From NCBI RefSeq assembly GCF_040939455.1, contig NC_134108.1, forward strand, positions 88,456,001 to 88,520,000: 64,000 nt of DNA. Reading direction: 5' to 3'. This DNA is from Microcebus murinus. Its lineage: Eukaryota; Chordata; Mammalia; Primates; Cheirogaleidae. A program made the position numbers and the translations under genes. Below the pieces are notes generated by a model. It saw nothing but the letters and a program-made list of their open reading frames with translations. It made no database searches and was not told the DNA's origin. Shown here piece after piece: positions 12,375-25,954 of this stretch (its first letter is position 1; the number at the start of each line of letters is the position of its first letter).

Positions 12375-12756
12375 TGTCTTAGTTTGCTCCAGTTGCTATA
12401 TCAAAATACCACAATTTTGTTGCTTAAACGACAGAAATTTATTATCTCAAAGTTCTAGAGGCTGAAAGTCTAAGATCAAGTTGTTGGCAGGTTTGGTTTC
12501 TCCTGAGGTCTCTCTTCTTGACTCACAGATGGCTGCCTTCTTGCTATGTTCTTTCCTCTATGCGTGTATTCCTGGCAGTTTTCTGTGTGTCCGAATTTCC
12601 CCTTCTTAAAAGAACATAAGGGCCCATTCTAACAGCCTCATTTTAACCTAATCATATCTTTAAAGGACCTAACTCCAAATATAGTCACAGTCTTAGGTAT
12701 TGGGTGTTAGGGCTTCAAAGTATGAATTCTGTGGGGACAAAATTCAGCCCAAAACA
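12375..12756 (-). mobile_element. Solo LTR of a MaLR (MLT1-type) endogenous retrovirus-like element
   Basis: On the + strand it begins TGTCTTAGTTTGCTCC and ends CAGCCCAAAACA, giving the TG...CA ends of an LTR. Landmarks of an MLT1 LTR in reverse are present: AACGACAGAAATTTATT, TCTAGAGGCTGAAAGTC, CAGATGGCTGCCTTCTTGC and CTAACTCCAAATATAGTCAC. The flanks CCCAT and TCCAT agree at four of five positions, as expected for a 5-bp duplication. It has no internal retroviral sequence, so it is a solo LTR. It is old and substituted, and any promoter function is unproven. Confidence 0.85.
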
Positions 12757-13014
12757 TCCATGATGGGTCATTGCAAACTGGTACCTACTATAATTTATCC
12801 ACAGGAGGCAGTTATGCTCAATTTGAAGATTTGAAAATTATGTTCCTGTTTTCATCCTGAATACTATGAAACTCAGTGGTCTATTGAGTGGCCCTTGTAT
12901 TAGTGTCATTGTACAATTACTTCTCCCTGTTTCTTATGTCTACCTTTTTATTTAAGATTCTTATTTTAATATACATATTACACGAATGTCTATAATTAGA
13001 AAATAATGCAGTAT

Positions 13015-13205
13015 GTCCTAGGGCTAAGAACTAGAGCCAGTCTGTGTTTATATCCTAGCTCCACTTATTGCTAAGTGTGAGATCCTGGTAGGCCTCTATG
13101 CTTCAGTTCTCTCATCTATAAAATAGGTATAATAACTATATATCATAGAGTTGTTGTTCCCATTAAATAAGTTATTCATGTAAAGCTCTTTGCTCCACAC
13201 ACATT
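13015..13205 (+). mobile_element. MIR-like SINE
   Basis: Sense-order words occur: TCCTAGCTCCACTTATTGCT, then GCTTCAGTTCTCTCATCTAT, AAAATAGGTATAATAACTAT, ATAGAGTTGTTGTTCCCATT and ATGTAAAGCTCTTTGC. The first part corresponds to the tRNA-related region and the rest to the conserved MIR core. Confidence 0.62.
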
Positions 13206-13209
13206 ATGG

Positions 13210-14635
13210 GCTTTCTCGAATTGATTGTTACACATAAACTAATTTTATACAACACATTTGTATAATATGATTTTTAAAATATACAAGTGAATAAAGAAAT
13301 AAGTAAATACCTAATGATATATTTTTAGGACACCACCTAGAACCGATTATAAATACATAGCTGTATTCACAATTTTTTAAATTTTAATCTTAGAGTTTAT
13401 CAAATCTCATCCTTATTCCATCTTTAATAGCTATATTTCCTTGTTTTATTACTTCACTTGGATAAATGTACATTTTCTCAGTTATCATTAGATTCCCCCT
13501 AACTGCTCTACTTAACCTCTCTGCCCCTTCTCCAAGGCTGCTACAGAATTTGTCACCTAACTCAACAAGTACAATTTTATCTATGCTTCATATATGGAAA
13601 CACAAGCTTGGGAATCATACTACTATTACTCTCCCATGTTCAGCAGGTTCCAGTCCTCCTCCCTGATGTCCTGTGGATGCTTAACTGTCGATCTCTAAGA
13701 TAATTTATATACTTTGGGATTTGTTTCTCATTTCCTTTTGGGGTACTCAGGTCTGTGTCTATAGAAATGATCTCCAGGCTTCTGAAGGATTTTCTTATTT
13801 CAGGATTGCTTACTTTAGCCTTTTTCTCTGTTTCTGGTGCTGTGCTTCCTTCATAATGCAAGCAGCCCCAGACTTCATACTGCGATTTTCAGAATAAGAA
13901 AAAGAATACAATAGATTCAGTACAACTCACTCCTGTACTCTTCATTATACTCTCTTGCCCCTGTTTTTCAATTGGTAACTTTGCTTCCTATTTCACTGGC
14001 AAGGAGAAATCAAAGAAGGCCTTTCTTGTTTTCTCAGCACCAAAACTACCAGCCAGCCTGGGTCTCTGCCCATGTCTTCTGCTCCTTTTTCTGTCGCTAC
14101 ATCACTCATTGCTCCTGTCTACAGACAGCCCTTCCACTGGCACAGTGGGTCCCAGTCAGTGCCACCTACTGAAGGACTTAGATGCTACAATGATCTCTCT
14201 CTTTATGTCACCATTCCCTCCCTCCCATTGAATCATACAAATCAACAAACAAAACATAAAACCAAAAATGTTTCCCTGACTCCAAATAATGGTCTAGTCA
14301 CTGCCTTATTTTCCTGCTTCCCTTCATAGTTGAAGGGCAGCAGAATATGCCACCCCAAAATATGCCACTTTTACATGAAGATTGTTTTGAGCTGAAAACA
14401 ATTCAGAAGTGGATACAAGGAAAGCTCTTTGCCTTTTCTCTATTTGCTTAAAAGCAGGACTTACATTTATCAAGGTGTCCCTCCTCCTCTCTCTACCTCC
14501 TGGTAGAGACAGAACTTGATTGACCTGGAGATAGCACCAGAGGAATCTACGTAACAAACCTTACTAACTAGCTTTCATCTATCATGAGTTCTTGTAACTT
14601 GCCTCCCCCAAACCATTCTTTGTTTGTTTTGTTTT
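13210..14635. other. Non-coding stretch with several short chance ORFs
   Basis: Five frames of 66-85 codons overlap on both strands between 13466 and 14557. They share no domain, have no supporting splice or promoter context, and conflict with each other. I recognise no repeat here. Confidence 0.42.
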
Positions 14636-14640
14636 TATTT

Positions 14641-17010
<2,370 letters not shown>

Positions 17011-17109
17011 CAGCCCTCCTATTTAACCTCTCAGTATCATTGAACATGAGTTACCATGCTCTGCTCTTTGAACTTTCTTTACTTGGCCTATACAGTATTG
17101 ACATTCTGA

Positions 17110-17345
17110 AAATGTCACAAACTTTAGAGTCAGACAGATATAAACACAAATTCTGGATTTTCTACACTGTAGCCATTTGACTTCTCTCAAATTATTAAAA
17201 CTTGCTGAGCCTCTGTTTTTTATACTTCAATAAAAGGATAACAGTACTCCTACTAGATATGGTAGGTTTTAAAGATAGTGTATATAAAGCCTCAGCTTAA
17301 TTTCTGGCACATCATAGGTACTTTATAAATGATAATTATTATGAT
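17110..17345 (+). mobile_element. MIR-like SINE
   Basis: Sense-order motifs occur: TTTAGAGTCAGACAGATATA, TGCTGAGCCTCTGTTTTTTA, AAAAGGATAACAGTACTCCT and TTTCTGGCACATCATAGGTA. This is the usual MIR order from the 5' tRNA-related part to the 3' LINE-like end. Confidence 0.6.
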
Positions 17346-17349
17346 TTAT

Positions 17350-18450
17350 ATTATTATTGTTTTATTTGTTTGTTTCTTTCACATATATTTATACCTGTGT
17401 GGTAGGTAGTATTTTCTCCCAAACTTATTTCACCTGTGAAAATCCTACCACAACCTTAAAAATCCATCTCCAATTTGTTTTTTTCCCATGAAGTCTTCTT
17501 TCACTGCTTCTGAAAGAAAAAAGCCCTTCCTATGAACCATTAGTTACCTATTAAACCTATGATTCCTACAGCTTTTGTATTATATTAATATTACTCTTAT
17601 TCATGAATGTGTCTTATTTCTCTTACTAGATCTAAGTTTCTAGTGAGCAAGACCAGTTATGTAGAAGAAATCAGTTAAAACCACCATGGTAGTTTTCATA
17701 ATTTGGAAATAACTCAGGTTTGGAAAGTTATTTAAACATTTGGCCAATATAGTAATATTGTATAATCAATGATCTATGAAAAAATTTTGAGATTAAAAGC
17801 AAATTTTATCTGATACCCATTGGAAGCCAGTGTTTCTAACAAAATCAAATACTTGAAAGGTTCATATGTTTCCATAAAGGTCTTTGTATCTCTTCTCTGC
17901 ATTGTTTCCATGTAGTTTATTCACTTGTGCAAGTTCAAGGACACAAAGGAATAGAACAGGTAGCCCAATGAGGCAAGGTCTCCATGAGAAGATGAATCAG
18001 AGAAATCATTGCAATGTGCCTGCCCCTCTTCAGCAATTTTCCATCTCTCTTTATGGTGACAGTGGGCTTTGTAAATTTCCAAACATTATCACTAATGGTA
18101 ATACCCATAAAAACGTTTTATCAATGGTAAACATCTATGGCCTCTTGAGTATATTTGGCCTTGACAGATAAACACTGCTTACTTATCATCTTTGCTTAGT
18201 CATTGTCATCTCTTTGCACTCAAGTTGTCTATATGAGGAGCTAAAACATGTTATTCTGATATTTCTTCCTTCTGTACAAGTGTGTATTTAACCCTTGTTA
18301 GATTCATAGCAAAGAGTTTGCATGGTCATTATAGAAATTACTATTACTTTTCTCTGTTTAAAAAGGCAATTGTGACTGAATGTTCTGATATTATGCAATC
18401 TCCACAAAAATAATAACAATATATTATTAAATGAAAACAGCAATAGGCAG
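17350..18450. other. Non-coding stretch, nothing recognised
   Basis: The only sizeable frame (95 codons at 17884-18171) lacks a recognisable domain. No repeat family was identified with confidence. Confidence 0.45.
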
Positions 18451-18469
18451 AACAATCTATAGTGTATGC

Positions 18470-18538
18470 TGTCATATGTATATGTATAGACACATATGCA
18501 TATGTATACATATAGACATGTAGATGTATAGACATATA

Positions 18539-18573
<35 letters not shown>

Positions 18574-18574
18574 T
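18470..18574. repeat. Compound (TATG)n / (TG)n / (TA)n microsatellite
   Basis: A degenerate CATATGTATA region gives way to a (TG)8 run and then a (TA)n run of about 10 units ending at 18574, nine bases before the mariner target TA. The purine-pyrimidine alternation could favour non-B structure. The minus-strand frame across it (repeated Tyr-Ile and Thr-His) is not a gene. Confidence 0.88.
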
Positions 18575-18584
18575 TGGATAGCTA

Positions 18585-19777
18585 TTAGGTTGATACAAAA
18601 GTAATTGTGGTTTTAGCATTGTTGAAATTTGCCATTTGATACCAGAATACATTCTTAAATAAATGTGGTTATGTTATACATCATTTTAATGCTCATTTCT
18701 CACTTTATGTTTTTTGGTAATGACTTATTACTTGCTGTTTGTATTTATTTTACACTATGGAAATGATGTTAGACAAAAAGCAAATTTGAGCAATTTTTTT
18801 ATTTGAGTTTAAAATTGGTTGTAAAGCAGTGGAGACAACTTGCAACATCAATGCATTTGGCCCAGGAACTGCTAACGAACGTACAGCGCAGTGGTCCTTT
18901 AACTTTTGCCAAGGAGACAGCACAGTGGCCAGCCATTGGAAGTTGACAACAAGCAATCATTGAAGCTGATCCTCTTACAACTACACTCATGAAGTTGCCA
19001 AAGAACTCAATGTCAACCATTCTACGGTCCATTGGCATTTGAAGCAAATTAGAAAGGTGAAAAAGCTTGATAAGTGGGTGCCTCATGAGTAGACCCAAAA
19101 TCAAAAAAACGTCATTTTGAAGTGTTGTCTTCTCTTATTATAGGCAATGATGATGAACTATTTCTTGACTGGATTGTGATGCGTGATCAAAAGTGGATTT
19201 TATATGACAACCAGCCATGCCCAGCTCAGTGGTTGGGCTGAGAAGAAGCTCCAAAGCACTTCACAAAGTCAAACTTGCACCAAAAAAGGTCACGGTCACT
19301 GTTTGGTGGTCTGCTGCTGGTCTGATCAACTACAGCTTTCTGAATCCTGATGAAACTATTACATCTGAGAAGTATGCTCAGTAAATCAATGAGATGCACT
19401 GAAAACTGCAATGCCTGCAGCCAGTATTGGTCAACAGAAAGGGCCCAATTCTTGACAACTGGGCTGTGAAGTTTTCCTTCATCCACCATATTCATCTGAT
19501 CTTTTGCCAACTGACTACCACTTCATCAAGCATCTCAACAATTTTTTGTAGGGAAAACACTTCCACAACCAGCAGAATACAGAAAATGCTTTACAAGAGT
19601 TGTTGAATCCTGAAGCATGGATTTTTATGCTATATGAATAAACAAACTTATTTCTTGTTGGCAAAAATGTGTAGATTGTAATGGTTCCTATTTTGATTAA
19701 TAAAGATGTGCTTGAGCCTAATTATAATGATTTAAAATTTATGGTCTGAAACTACAATTACTTTTGCACCAAGCTAA
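18585..19777 (+). mobile_element. Full-length, inactive mariner element (Hsmar1-like)
   Basis: A 1193-bp element bounded by TA at 18583-18584 and 19778-19779, the target duplication of the Tc1/mariner superfamily. The first 29 bases and the reverse complement of the last 29 agree at 25 positions; the shared core is CAAAAGTAATTGT. Both ends closely resemble the Hsmar1/MADE1 terminus. Inside is a decayed transposase gene with about 170 bp of 5' leader. Hsmar1 is usually about 1.29 kb, so roughly 100 bp have been lost. It sits directly after a microsatellite. It cannot encode transposase now, but its termini are close enough to consensus that they might once have been mobilised in trans. Confidence 0.95.
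18757..19700 (+). pseudogene. Mariner (Hsmar1-like) transposase pseudogene
   Basis: The start ATG at 18757 reads MEMMLDKKQI and then meets a TGA at codon 11. Frames resume as AIFLFEFK. Later segments match the Hsmar1/SETMAR transposase order: a helix-turn-helix region around VNHSTVHWHLKQIRKVKKLD, the WVPHE motif of the linker, a catalytic block IVMRDQKWILYDN and a C-terminal YSSDLLPTDYHFIKH. The first catalytic aspartate survives (RDQ), although the usual next glutamate is Gln. The second block reads LDNWAVK, keeping an aspartate. At least four in-frame stops (for example after WVPHE and FLNNFL) and two or more frameshifts show it has been neutral for a long time. It is shorter than the 343-codon family ORF. 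SETMAR-like exaptation is excluded for this copy because of the stops. Confidence 0.9.
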
Positions 19778-19959
19778 TATCTTTTTAGCCATTCATAGAT
19801 TCTCTTTTTGAAGGATTCAGGAGAAATTGGTAGGGATTGCCTCTGAATAGAGTTTAAAGGTCTTGGAATGACACTTCAGAGTATGCCATTACTCTATTTG
19901 AGTTTTTGACAGGGTAAATGCATTATTTTTCCATTGACAAGAAATTAAGTTAAGAATAG

Positions 19960-21405
19960 AAACATGGGAGCTTCCAGATAGCAGAATAAGTGGAGGTTCC
20001 CAGAGGGTGGCACTGGCATAAGAACAGGGACAGAGTCCAATGGAACAGAACTGAGAACTCAGATATAAAATCATCCTCATATAGCCATCTAATCTTGGAC
20101 AAAGCAGACAAAACACACACTGGGGAAAAGAATCTTTATTCAATAAATGGCTCTGGGAAAATTGGATAGCTACATGTAGAAGAGTGAAACAGGATCCGCA
20201 CGTCTTACCTCTCACAAAAATCAACGTATGGTGGATAACAGATTTAAACCTAAGGCATGAAACCATAAGAATTCTAGAAGAAAATTTTGGAAAAACTCTC
20301 ATAGACATTGGCCTAGGGAAAAATTTATGAGGAAGACCCCAAAGGCAATCACAGCAGCAACAAAAATAAATAAATGGGACCTGATCAAATTAAAAAGCTT
20401 CCGCACAGCCAAGGAAACTATCACAAAAGCAAACAGACAACCTGCAGAATGGGAGAAAATATTTGCATGCTACACACCCAATAAAGGGCTGATAACTAGA
20501 ATCTATATAGAACTCAGGAAAATCAACAAGAAAAAAATCAAACAATCCCATTAAAAAGTGGGCATAGGACATGAACAGAAACTTTTCAAAAGAAGACAGA
20601 CTAATGGCCAGCAAACATATGAAAAACTGCTCAACATCTCTAATCATGAGGGAAATGCAAATCAAAACCACAATGAGATATCACTTAACTCCAGTAAGAA
20701 TGGCTTTTATCAAAAAGTCCCCAAACAATAAATGTTAGCATGGATGCAGAGAGACAGGCACACTCACACAGTGCTGGTGGGATTGCAAACTAGTACAACC
20801 TCTGTGGAAAGTAATATGGAGATACTTGAAAGAGCTACAAGTGAAACTATCACTTGATCCAACAATCCCATTACTGGGCATTGACCCAAAGGAAAAAATG
20901 ACATTCTATAAAAAAAGACACCTGCACTCAAATGTTTATAGCAGCACAATTCACAATTGCAAAGATGTGGAAACAACCCAAGTGCCTGTCAATACATGAG
21001 TGGATTAATAAATGTGGTATATGTATACCATGGAATACTACTCAACCACAAAAGGCAATGATGATATAGCACCTCTTGTATTATCCTGGATAGACCTGGA
21101 GCCCATTCTCCTAAGTAAAGTATCACAAGAATGGAAAAACAAGCACCACATGTACACACCATCAAATTGGTATTAACTGATCAACACTATGTGCACATAT
21201 AGTACTAACATTCATCAAGTGTCAGGCAGGTGGGAGGGGGAGGAGGGGATGGGTATATTCCCACCTAATGGGTGCGGGGCGCACTGTCTGGGGGATGGAC
21301 ACACTTGAAGCACTGACTCAGGTAGGGGCAAAGGCAATATATTTAATCTAAACATTTGGACCCCCGTAATATGCTGGAATGAATAAGTAAATAAATAAAT
21401 AAAAA
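19960..21405 (+). mobile_element. L1 with internal deletion, lemur-type 3' UTR
   Basis: Sense strand. The first 50 bases (AACATGGGAGCTTCCAGATA to CCCAGAGGGTG) do not belong to the ORF2 region that follows and may be L1 5' leader sequence. From about 20010 the sequence is ORF2, beginning CACTGGCATAAGAACAGGG, and covers the last 370 or so codons with frameshifts. The + frame 20327-20554 includes [19 protein letters not shown]. The 3' UTR holds a G-rich polypurine tract (GGTGGGAGGGGGAGGAGGGG) and CTGGGGGATGGACACACTTG. The tail is (AAAT)n. I found no target-site duplication. The antisense frames along it are shadows. Confidence 0.93.
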
Positions 21406-21409
21406 TTTT

Positions 21410-22180
21410 ATTGCAAAACAACAAAGTTGAAAGTTTTTCAAATACAATTGAGCTCTCAAGAAGATCCCAGCAAGCCTATGGATTCTACAACTCTGATCCT
21501 TTCTTTGTTCAAATAGCAGGAACAGAAATGTTACAGAATTATTTTCAAACAGAGATTAGGCTATTGACTACAAATTTATAGATAGATATTTATAAAATTA
21601 TTCTAATTTCCTCTTACCTGCCTTATGTTTTCTTTAATGGAGTAGTGTCCCACTCCACAACACATTTTATTATAAACTTTAATCCTATAGAGAGTATTTG
21701 TCAAGTACAGTGAGCATATTGGGCTTTGTGCTGATACCACTGTGGTAAAAGTGATCCTCCATAGGCGTAACTACCCTTCTCCTGTGATGCCCTATAAACT
21801 ATCAGGTTTTACGCTGATTTGGAAGATGACACTGGCTTGCATCATTCTCTTACCAGTGAGAGAATATTGTACTGCCTCTAATTTGTGTTTCCTTTTTTTC
21901 TGCTTTCAAACACCTCCAGTTCTGTGGTGACCAGATATAGGCAGATGTGAGGCAAATGGGTACCAGGAATGAGCATGAGGAGATTGTGTATGAATTTTCA
22001 TGAGGAACGTTTAGAGACTCTTCAGCTACAGACCAATCTCCAGAGTCTAACTTCAATCAACCTTCAGTCCGGGCACCCAAAATTTAGCAATTGTCTTTCA
22101 TATACTTTCTTACCTCTAAGCTAAAATATTCTTTCTTCACATTTCCACATGCCCCAATTCTACAAATGATATCAAGGCCA
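21410..22180. other. Non-coding stretch, nothing recognised
   Basis: Only short frames (62-68 codons) without domains are seen. No repeat family could be assigned. Confidence 0.45.
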
Positions 22181-22181
22181 A

Positions 22182-22700
22182 TGTAGTAGATTATTTCCAA
22201 AGGCAGACACCAACAATTCTTCCCACAAATGTATACATATGCTATTTCCCCCCTTTTGAATATGGCTCGCTTTTGTGACTTGCTTTAATCAATAGAATGT
22301 GACAGAAGTTTCTCTTTGCCAGGTGTGGGCCTAGGCCTTACTTGGCCTGCAGCTTCTACTTTCACCTTCTTTGAATCCAGCAACCATGTAAAGAATTCTT
22401 ATTACCTTGACAGAGAGACCATGAGGCAAGAGAAAGGCTGTGGAGGATGAGAGACCATGAAAGGCAAGAGAGAAAGGCCCAGCCAACCCCAGACTCTCTA
22501 TGTAAGCTGCTAGGCACGTGGGTTAAGGCATGTTGGGTCCCCCAGCCCCAGTGAAGCAACCCCAGTCAACACCACTTGAAACAGAGACAAGCCTCCCCTG
22601 TTTAGCTCTGCACAAACTGCAGAGCCATGAGCAAATAAATAGCTGTTGTTTTTAAGCCCTTCAGTTTTAGACATGATACTCTCATATGGAAATGATCTGT
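22182..22700 (+). mobile_element. Probable MLT1-type (MaLR) LTR
   Basis: From TGTAGTAGATTATTTCC onward the order of words is MLT1-like: GGCTCGCTTTTGTGACTTGC, AATCAATAGAATGTGACAGA, CTTCTACTTTCACC and, near the end, CATGAGCAAATAAATAGCTG then TTTTTAAGCCCTTCAGTTTT. The AATAAA would serve as the LTR polyadenylation signal. It is old, and the boundaries are approximate. Confidence 0.57.
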
Positions 22701-22709
22701 GAAATCCTG

Positions 22710-23865
22710 TAGCATTTTATGTCTCACTTTTTTTGTGGTGCATCACTTCTTACACTGTGTAGATAATAAAATATCTCTCAAACTAAACTCTATGTAATGT
22801 TCTTGAAAGGAATTTACTGTCACATTTATCTTTGTATTTCTTAGCTGGGGTAGTATTTTCCTGTATGAGATTCAACAAAAACATTTATGCATGAGTGATC
22901 GTGTGTGTGTTCATATATGCCATTCACACATATGAATGCCTCTACACAAGGCAGTTAAGAAGGGACAATTCCCTCTTCACCCAAAGAAATCGATGCCTTT
23001 TTTAGCACCTGAGAGTAATGTTGCATCAACTAGATCAGCCCAAGGTGATATTGAGGTATTCCTAACAATATTGGTGTTTGCTCCGTGACAGTGTGAGTTA
23101 TTGAGATAAAATCAACCATTAGAATGCATTTGTTTTTGGTTTACCTTCCTACAGACACATCTTAAAGTAAAATCACTGTCCTGAGGTCCATTTTCCAGTT
23201 TTTTACACATGCAGTATCATTTCCCTGTGGATTTTCAAGTGGTCCACAGTGAAATGGATACTTTTTTCCCCAACATATGGATTCACAACACTGATCACAG
23301 AAGCTCATGTTGGCTTCCAGGAGAGGTTTAGTATATCCTACAGCATGACATTGGCCTTGTGGCACAGAGGGTGTAAAGAGGAGACCGTACAATGATAAGA
23401 AAGCAAGCAAGATATGAGGCAAACATAAGCAACAAGGACAAATACAGTACACAGTCCCTACTCTGGGCAACTGTCAGTAACGATGAGTCAAAGAAAAATG
23501 TGACCAAATAAGAGATGCTCAATGCCAAGTGGAATGTGGTATCAATTGTACATGTTGGTTATAAGTGGAGAGAGAAATACAGAAAGCAGAATCTGGGCCC
23601 AGCAAAGAGCTCACAGGATCCTCCTAAATGAGGGCAGGTCAAAGTTGGCGACCTGGGTCACAGACCTGTATCTTCCATAAATGGCAAGGTTTCTACGGGA
23701 AGGGATAATTGATAGGCTGCTGTCCTCTTTGGAAAAGAAGTGGGAAGCCAAAAATTCAGCAATAGCTTTTTAAGAGTACCTCAAAAATTGCAAGCTTTTG
23801 CATTAAACTCCTGGTTCCGTCAGCCCTCCTGGCACGGAAGAGGAGAAAACTGTTCATAAACATCA
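22710..23865. other. Non-coding stretch, nothing recognised
   Basis: Two minus-strand frames (102 and 66 codons, 23162-23528) overlap in different phases. The 102-codon frame has hydrophobic and Cys-rich runs but no recognisable motif. No splice sites that would make an exon convincing were seen, and no repeat was named. Confidence 0.42.
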
Positions 23866-23869
23866 CAAT

Positions 23870-24055
23870 TTGCAATGATAATAACTTCCACTTATTGCTG
23901 ATTACTGTATCAACCCAATAAGGTAGATAAATATTATCTCCTTATCTTAGATAATGAAACTGAGGTTATGAAAGGGGAGTTATTTGCCCAGAATTTGAAT
24001 GTTGGTCTATTGGCACAAAGCCCAGGTTCACCCCATAAAAACTCGATCCCCCTAA
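23870..24055 (-). mobile_element. MIR-like SINE
   Basis: Antisense MIR order is seen: ACTTCCACTTATTGCTGATT, CAATAAGGTAGATAAATATT, ATAATGAAACTGAGG, GAGTTATTTGCCCAGAATTT and GCACAAAGCCCAGGTTCACC. Confidence 0.6.
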
Positions 24056-24292
24056 ACCCTCCTTTCACAAACTACAGTTGCTCTGCAAGACAGGCTCCAA
24101 GGTTAGGAACAAGGAAGCCTGTTTAGGGGACTGTAACTAACAGTGTTTTTTAAGCCTGGGTAGAAATTGACACCTTCATCAATATTTGCTCCAGAACAGC
24201 CTGAGAGATATCATGCCCCCAACGATGGACTCTGGATTTTAAAGGAAAAGGGATAAAATTATAATATTGTAGACTCAAAAAACATCTTTGTT

Positions 24293-24366
24293 AAGAGTGT
24301 TGATAGAACATCAGTTCAAGTGAAGAAAAAAAAAGAAAAAAAAAAAAAAAAAAAAAAGAGTGTTGA
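24293..24366 (+). mobile_element. Very short retrotransposed insertion with long A-rich tail
   Basis: The 11-bp direct repeat AAGAGTGTTGA (24293-24303 and 24356-24366) flanks only about 21 bases of body (TAGAACATCAGTTCAAGTG) followed by a 30-base A-rich tail with two G interruptions. The layout matches an L1-machinery insertion truncated almost to nothing. The source transcript cannot be named from so little sequence. Confidence 0.62.
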
Positions 24367-24714
24367 AAAACACATACATGCATACACACAGACAAACTGC
24401 TTTTTACATCTGATTCAGACTAGTTCTGGCTAGATAACTAGAAATAGTTCTTCATGCCCGAGAGCAGGGAGAAATTGAAAGAACTTGCTCATTTAACAAA
24501 AGGCTTCTTGTGTTCACCAAAGTGTTAATTTTCAAATTCCTATATTGGATCTGTTTTGCAATAACTTGGATGAATATCTTTAAAATATGTATTTTCTTTC
24601 TCCAATTGGCATGGTATGGCAGCCTGAACCTTTAAGAAGTTGGATACTTCATTGGCATGAAGTGGCATGTTACTTCTCCTTCAGGAAGCTTTATAACAAC
24701 TTCTTTTAGTATTT

Positions 24715-24860
24715 AAGAACTCGGGCTTTGGAGTGAGATAACACTGGGCTCTGATCATGGCTCTGTCACTACCAGCATTGAGGAAACTCCTTATTAAGCT
24801 CTCTGAGACTTGATGGCCTTATATGTAAGAAGAGACTAATGCTACTGACCTCACATATGT
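24715..24860 (+). mobile_element. MIR-like SINE
   Basis: AACTCGGGCTTTGGAGTGAG, TGGGCTCTGATCATGGCTCT and GTCACTACCAGC follow the sense order of the MIR tRNA-related half, ending in the weakly preserved core ATATGTAAGAAGAGACTAAT. It is followed by a degenerate CTG/TAC triplet-rich tract at 24858-24916. Confidence 0.57.
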
Positions 24861-24934
24861 ACTGCTACTACTGCTTTTGCTGCTGCTGTTACTCCTATTA
24901 CTGCCACTGTTGCTCTAACAAGAATGACCATAAA

Positions 24935-25190
24935 ATGCACTACATATTGAGTATTTACTATGTGCTGGACACTAGATTAATTGCTTTATATACACTCTGA
25001 CTAATGCCCATGTTAACTTTGCAAAGAGGCAGTATGCTTATCCCTCCTCTACAGTTAAAATGGCTTGGAGACTACTAAGTATCTTAAGTAATACCAATCA
25101 GATAGTTATGAGAAACTAGGATAAAAATCCAGGTTTGTAGGATTTTTAAAGTGGGTACACTTAACCAGCAGGCCATAACATCTGTGATAA
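24935..25190 (-). mobile_element. MIR-like SINE
   Basis: Antisense order is seen: TGAGTATTTACTATGTGCTG, GACACTAGATTAATTGCTTT, GCAAAGAGGCAGTATGCTTA and TAAAAATCCAGGTTTGTAGG. Confidence 0.57.
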
Positions 25191-25294
25191 TGGAATGAGC
25201 TAGTCTATGTAAAATGTTTGGCACAAGCTTAGGAGAGAGTGAAACCTCCAGAAAGGGGTCTTAGAGCTGTTCCCCCACCCCCACAGTGAAGCCT

Positions 25295-25705
25295 TTTCCA
25301 CCTTCCCCAGATAGTCATTCATTCTTTTGTGTTCTCAAAGTACCTATTTGTGCATATTTACATCTCTTTATCTTCCTGTAAACACCTTCATTGAAGCATT
25401 TTTCTCATTAAAATTAAGTGTATACCTGCCTCCCCACCAGACCAAGGGCTGCCAGAGCACAAGAACCATTACACAAGGCTGTTTTGCACTCCCCCTGTCC
25501 TCACTGCCTCACTCCCATGCCCAGGCAGGGCTGTCATCTTTTTCCTTTAAGAAACTACTCTGCTATAAACTCTGTTATAATACTTATCACATTGCAATTA
25601 CTCACTTTGATGACAGTCCTTAAACAAAGGCAAGACTTTATTATATTCATCTTTAAGTACCTTTCACATTGTAGGAGCATAATAAATGTTGAATGAATGA
25701 ATGAG
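25295..25705 (+). mobile_element. L2-like 3' end
   Basis: The C/T-rich approach (CCTTTTCCACCTTCCCC), AAGGGCTGCCAGAGCACAAG and the final AGGAGCATAATAAATGTTGA with repeated ATGA tetranucleotides are the usual L2 LINE 3' order. Two overlapping 92- and 98-codon frames here are chance readings. Confidence 0.52.
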
Positions 25706-25954
25706 CTGATAAATTAATAAATGAATATTATTTAGATTTCCTTATAGTGTGCCTTTCTCTTCTATTTATTTAATAGAAAAAAAAAAAAGTTACAAGCCCC
25801 CTAATCTGAAATTCATACCCGACAGAGTAAAACCTAAACTGGAATGAGATCAATCAGTATAAAACATTATTTGTACAGCTGTAGCAACTTTTATTTTAAA
25901 TCATCTTATGTGAGCTAGAAAACCCCAGAGCATACAACAAAAAAATGCCTTTCA

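Noticed and set aside
14072..14329. Overlapping 66- and 85-codon frames with Pro/Ser-rich content
   Set aside because: They overlap in different phases with no domain; likely chance.
18344..18652. A 102-codon minus-strand frame rich in Tyr-Ile and Thr-His
   Set aside because: It crosses the compound microsatellite and the mariner terminal repeat; composition explains it.
24858..24916. CTG/TAC triplet-rich tract, candidate expandable repeat
   Set aside because: The triplets are too interrupted to count as a pure repeat, and there is no coding context.
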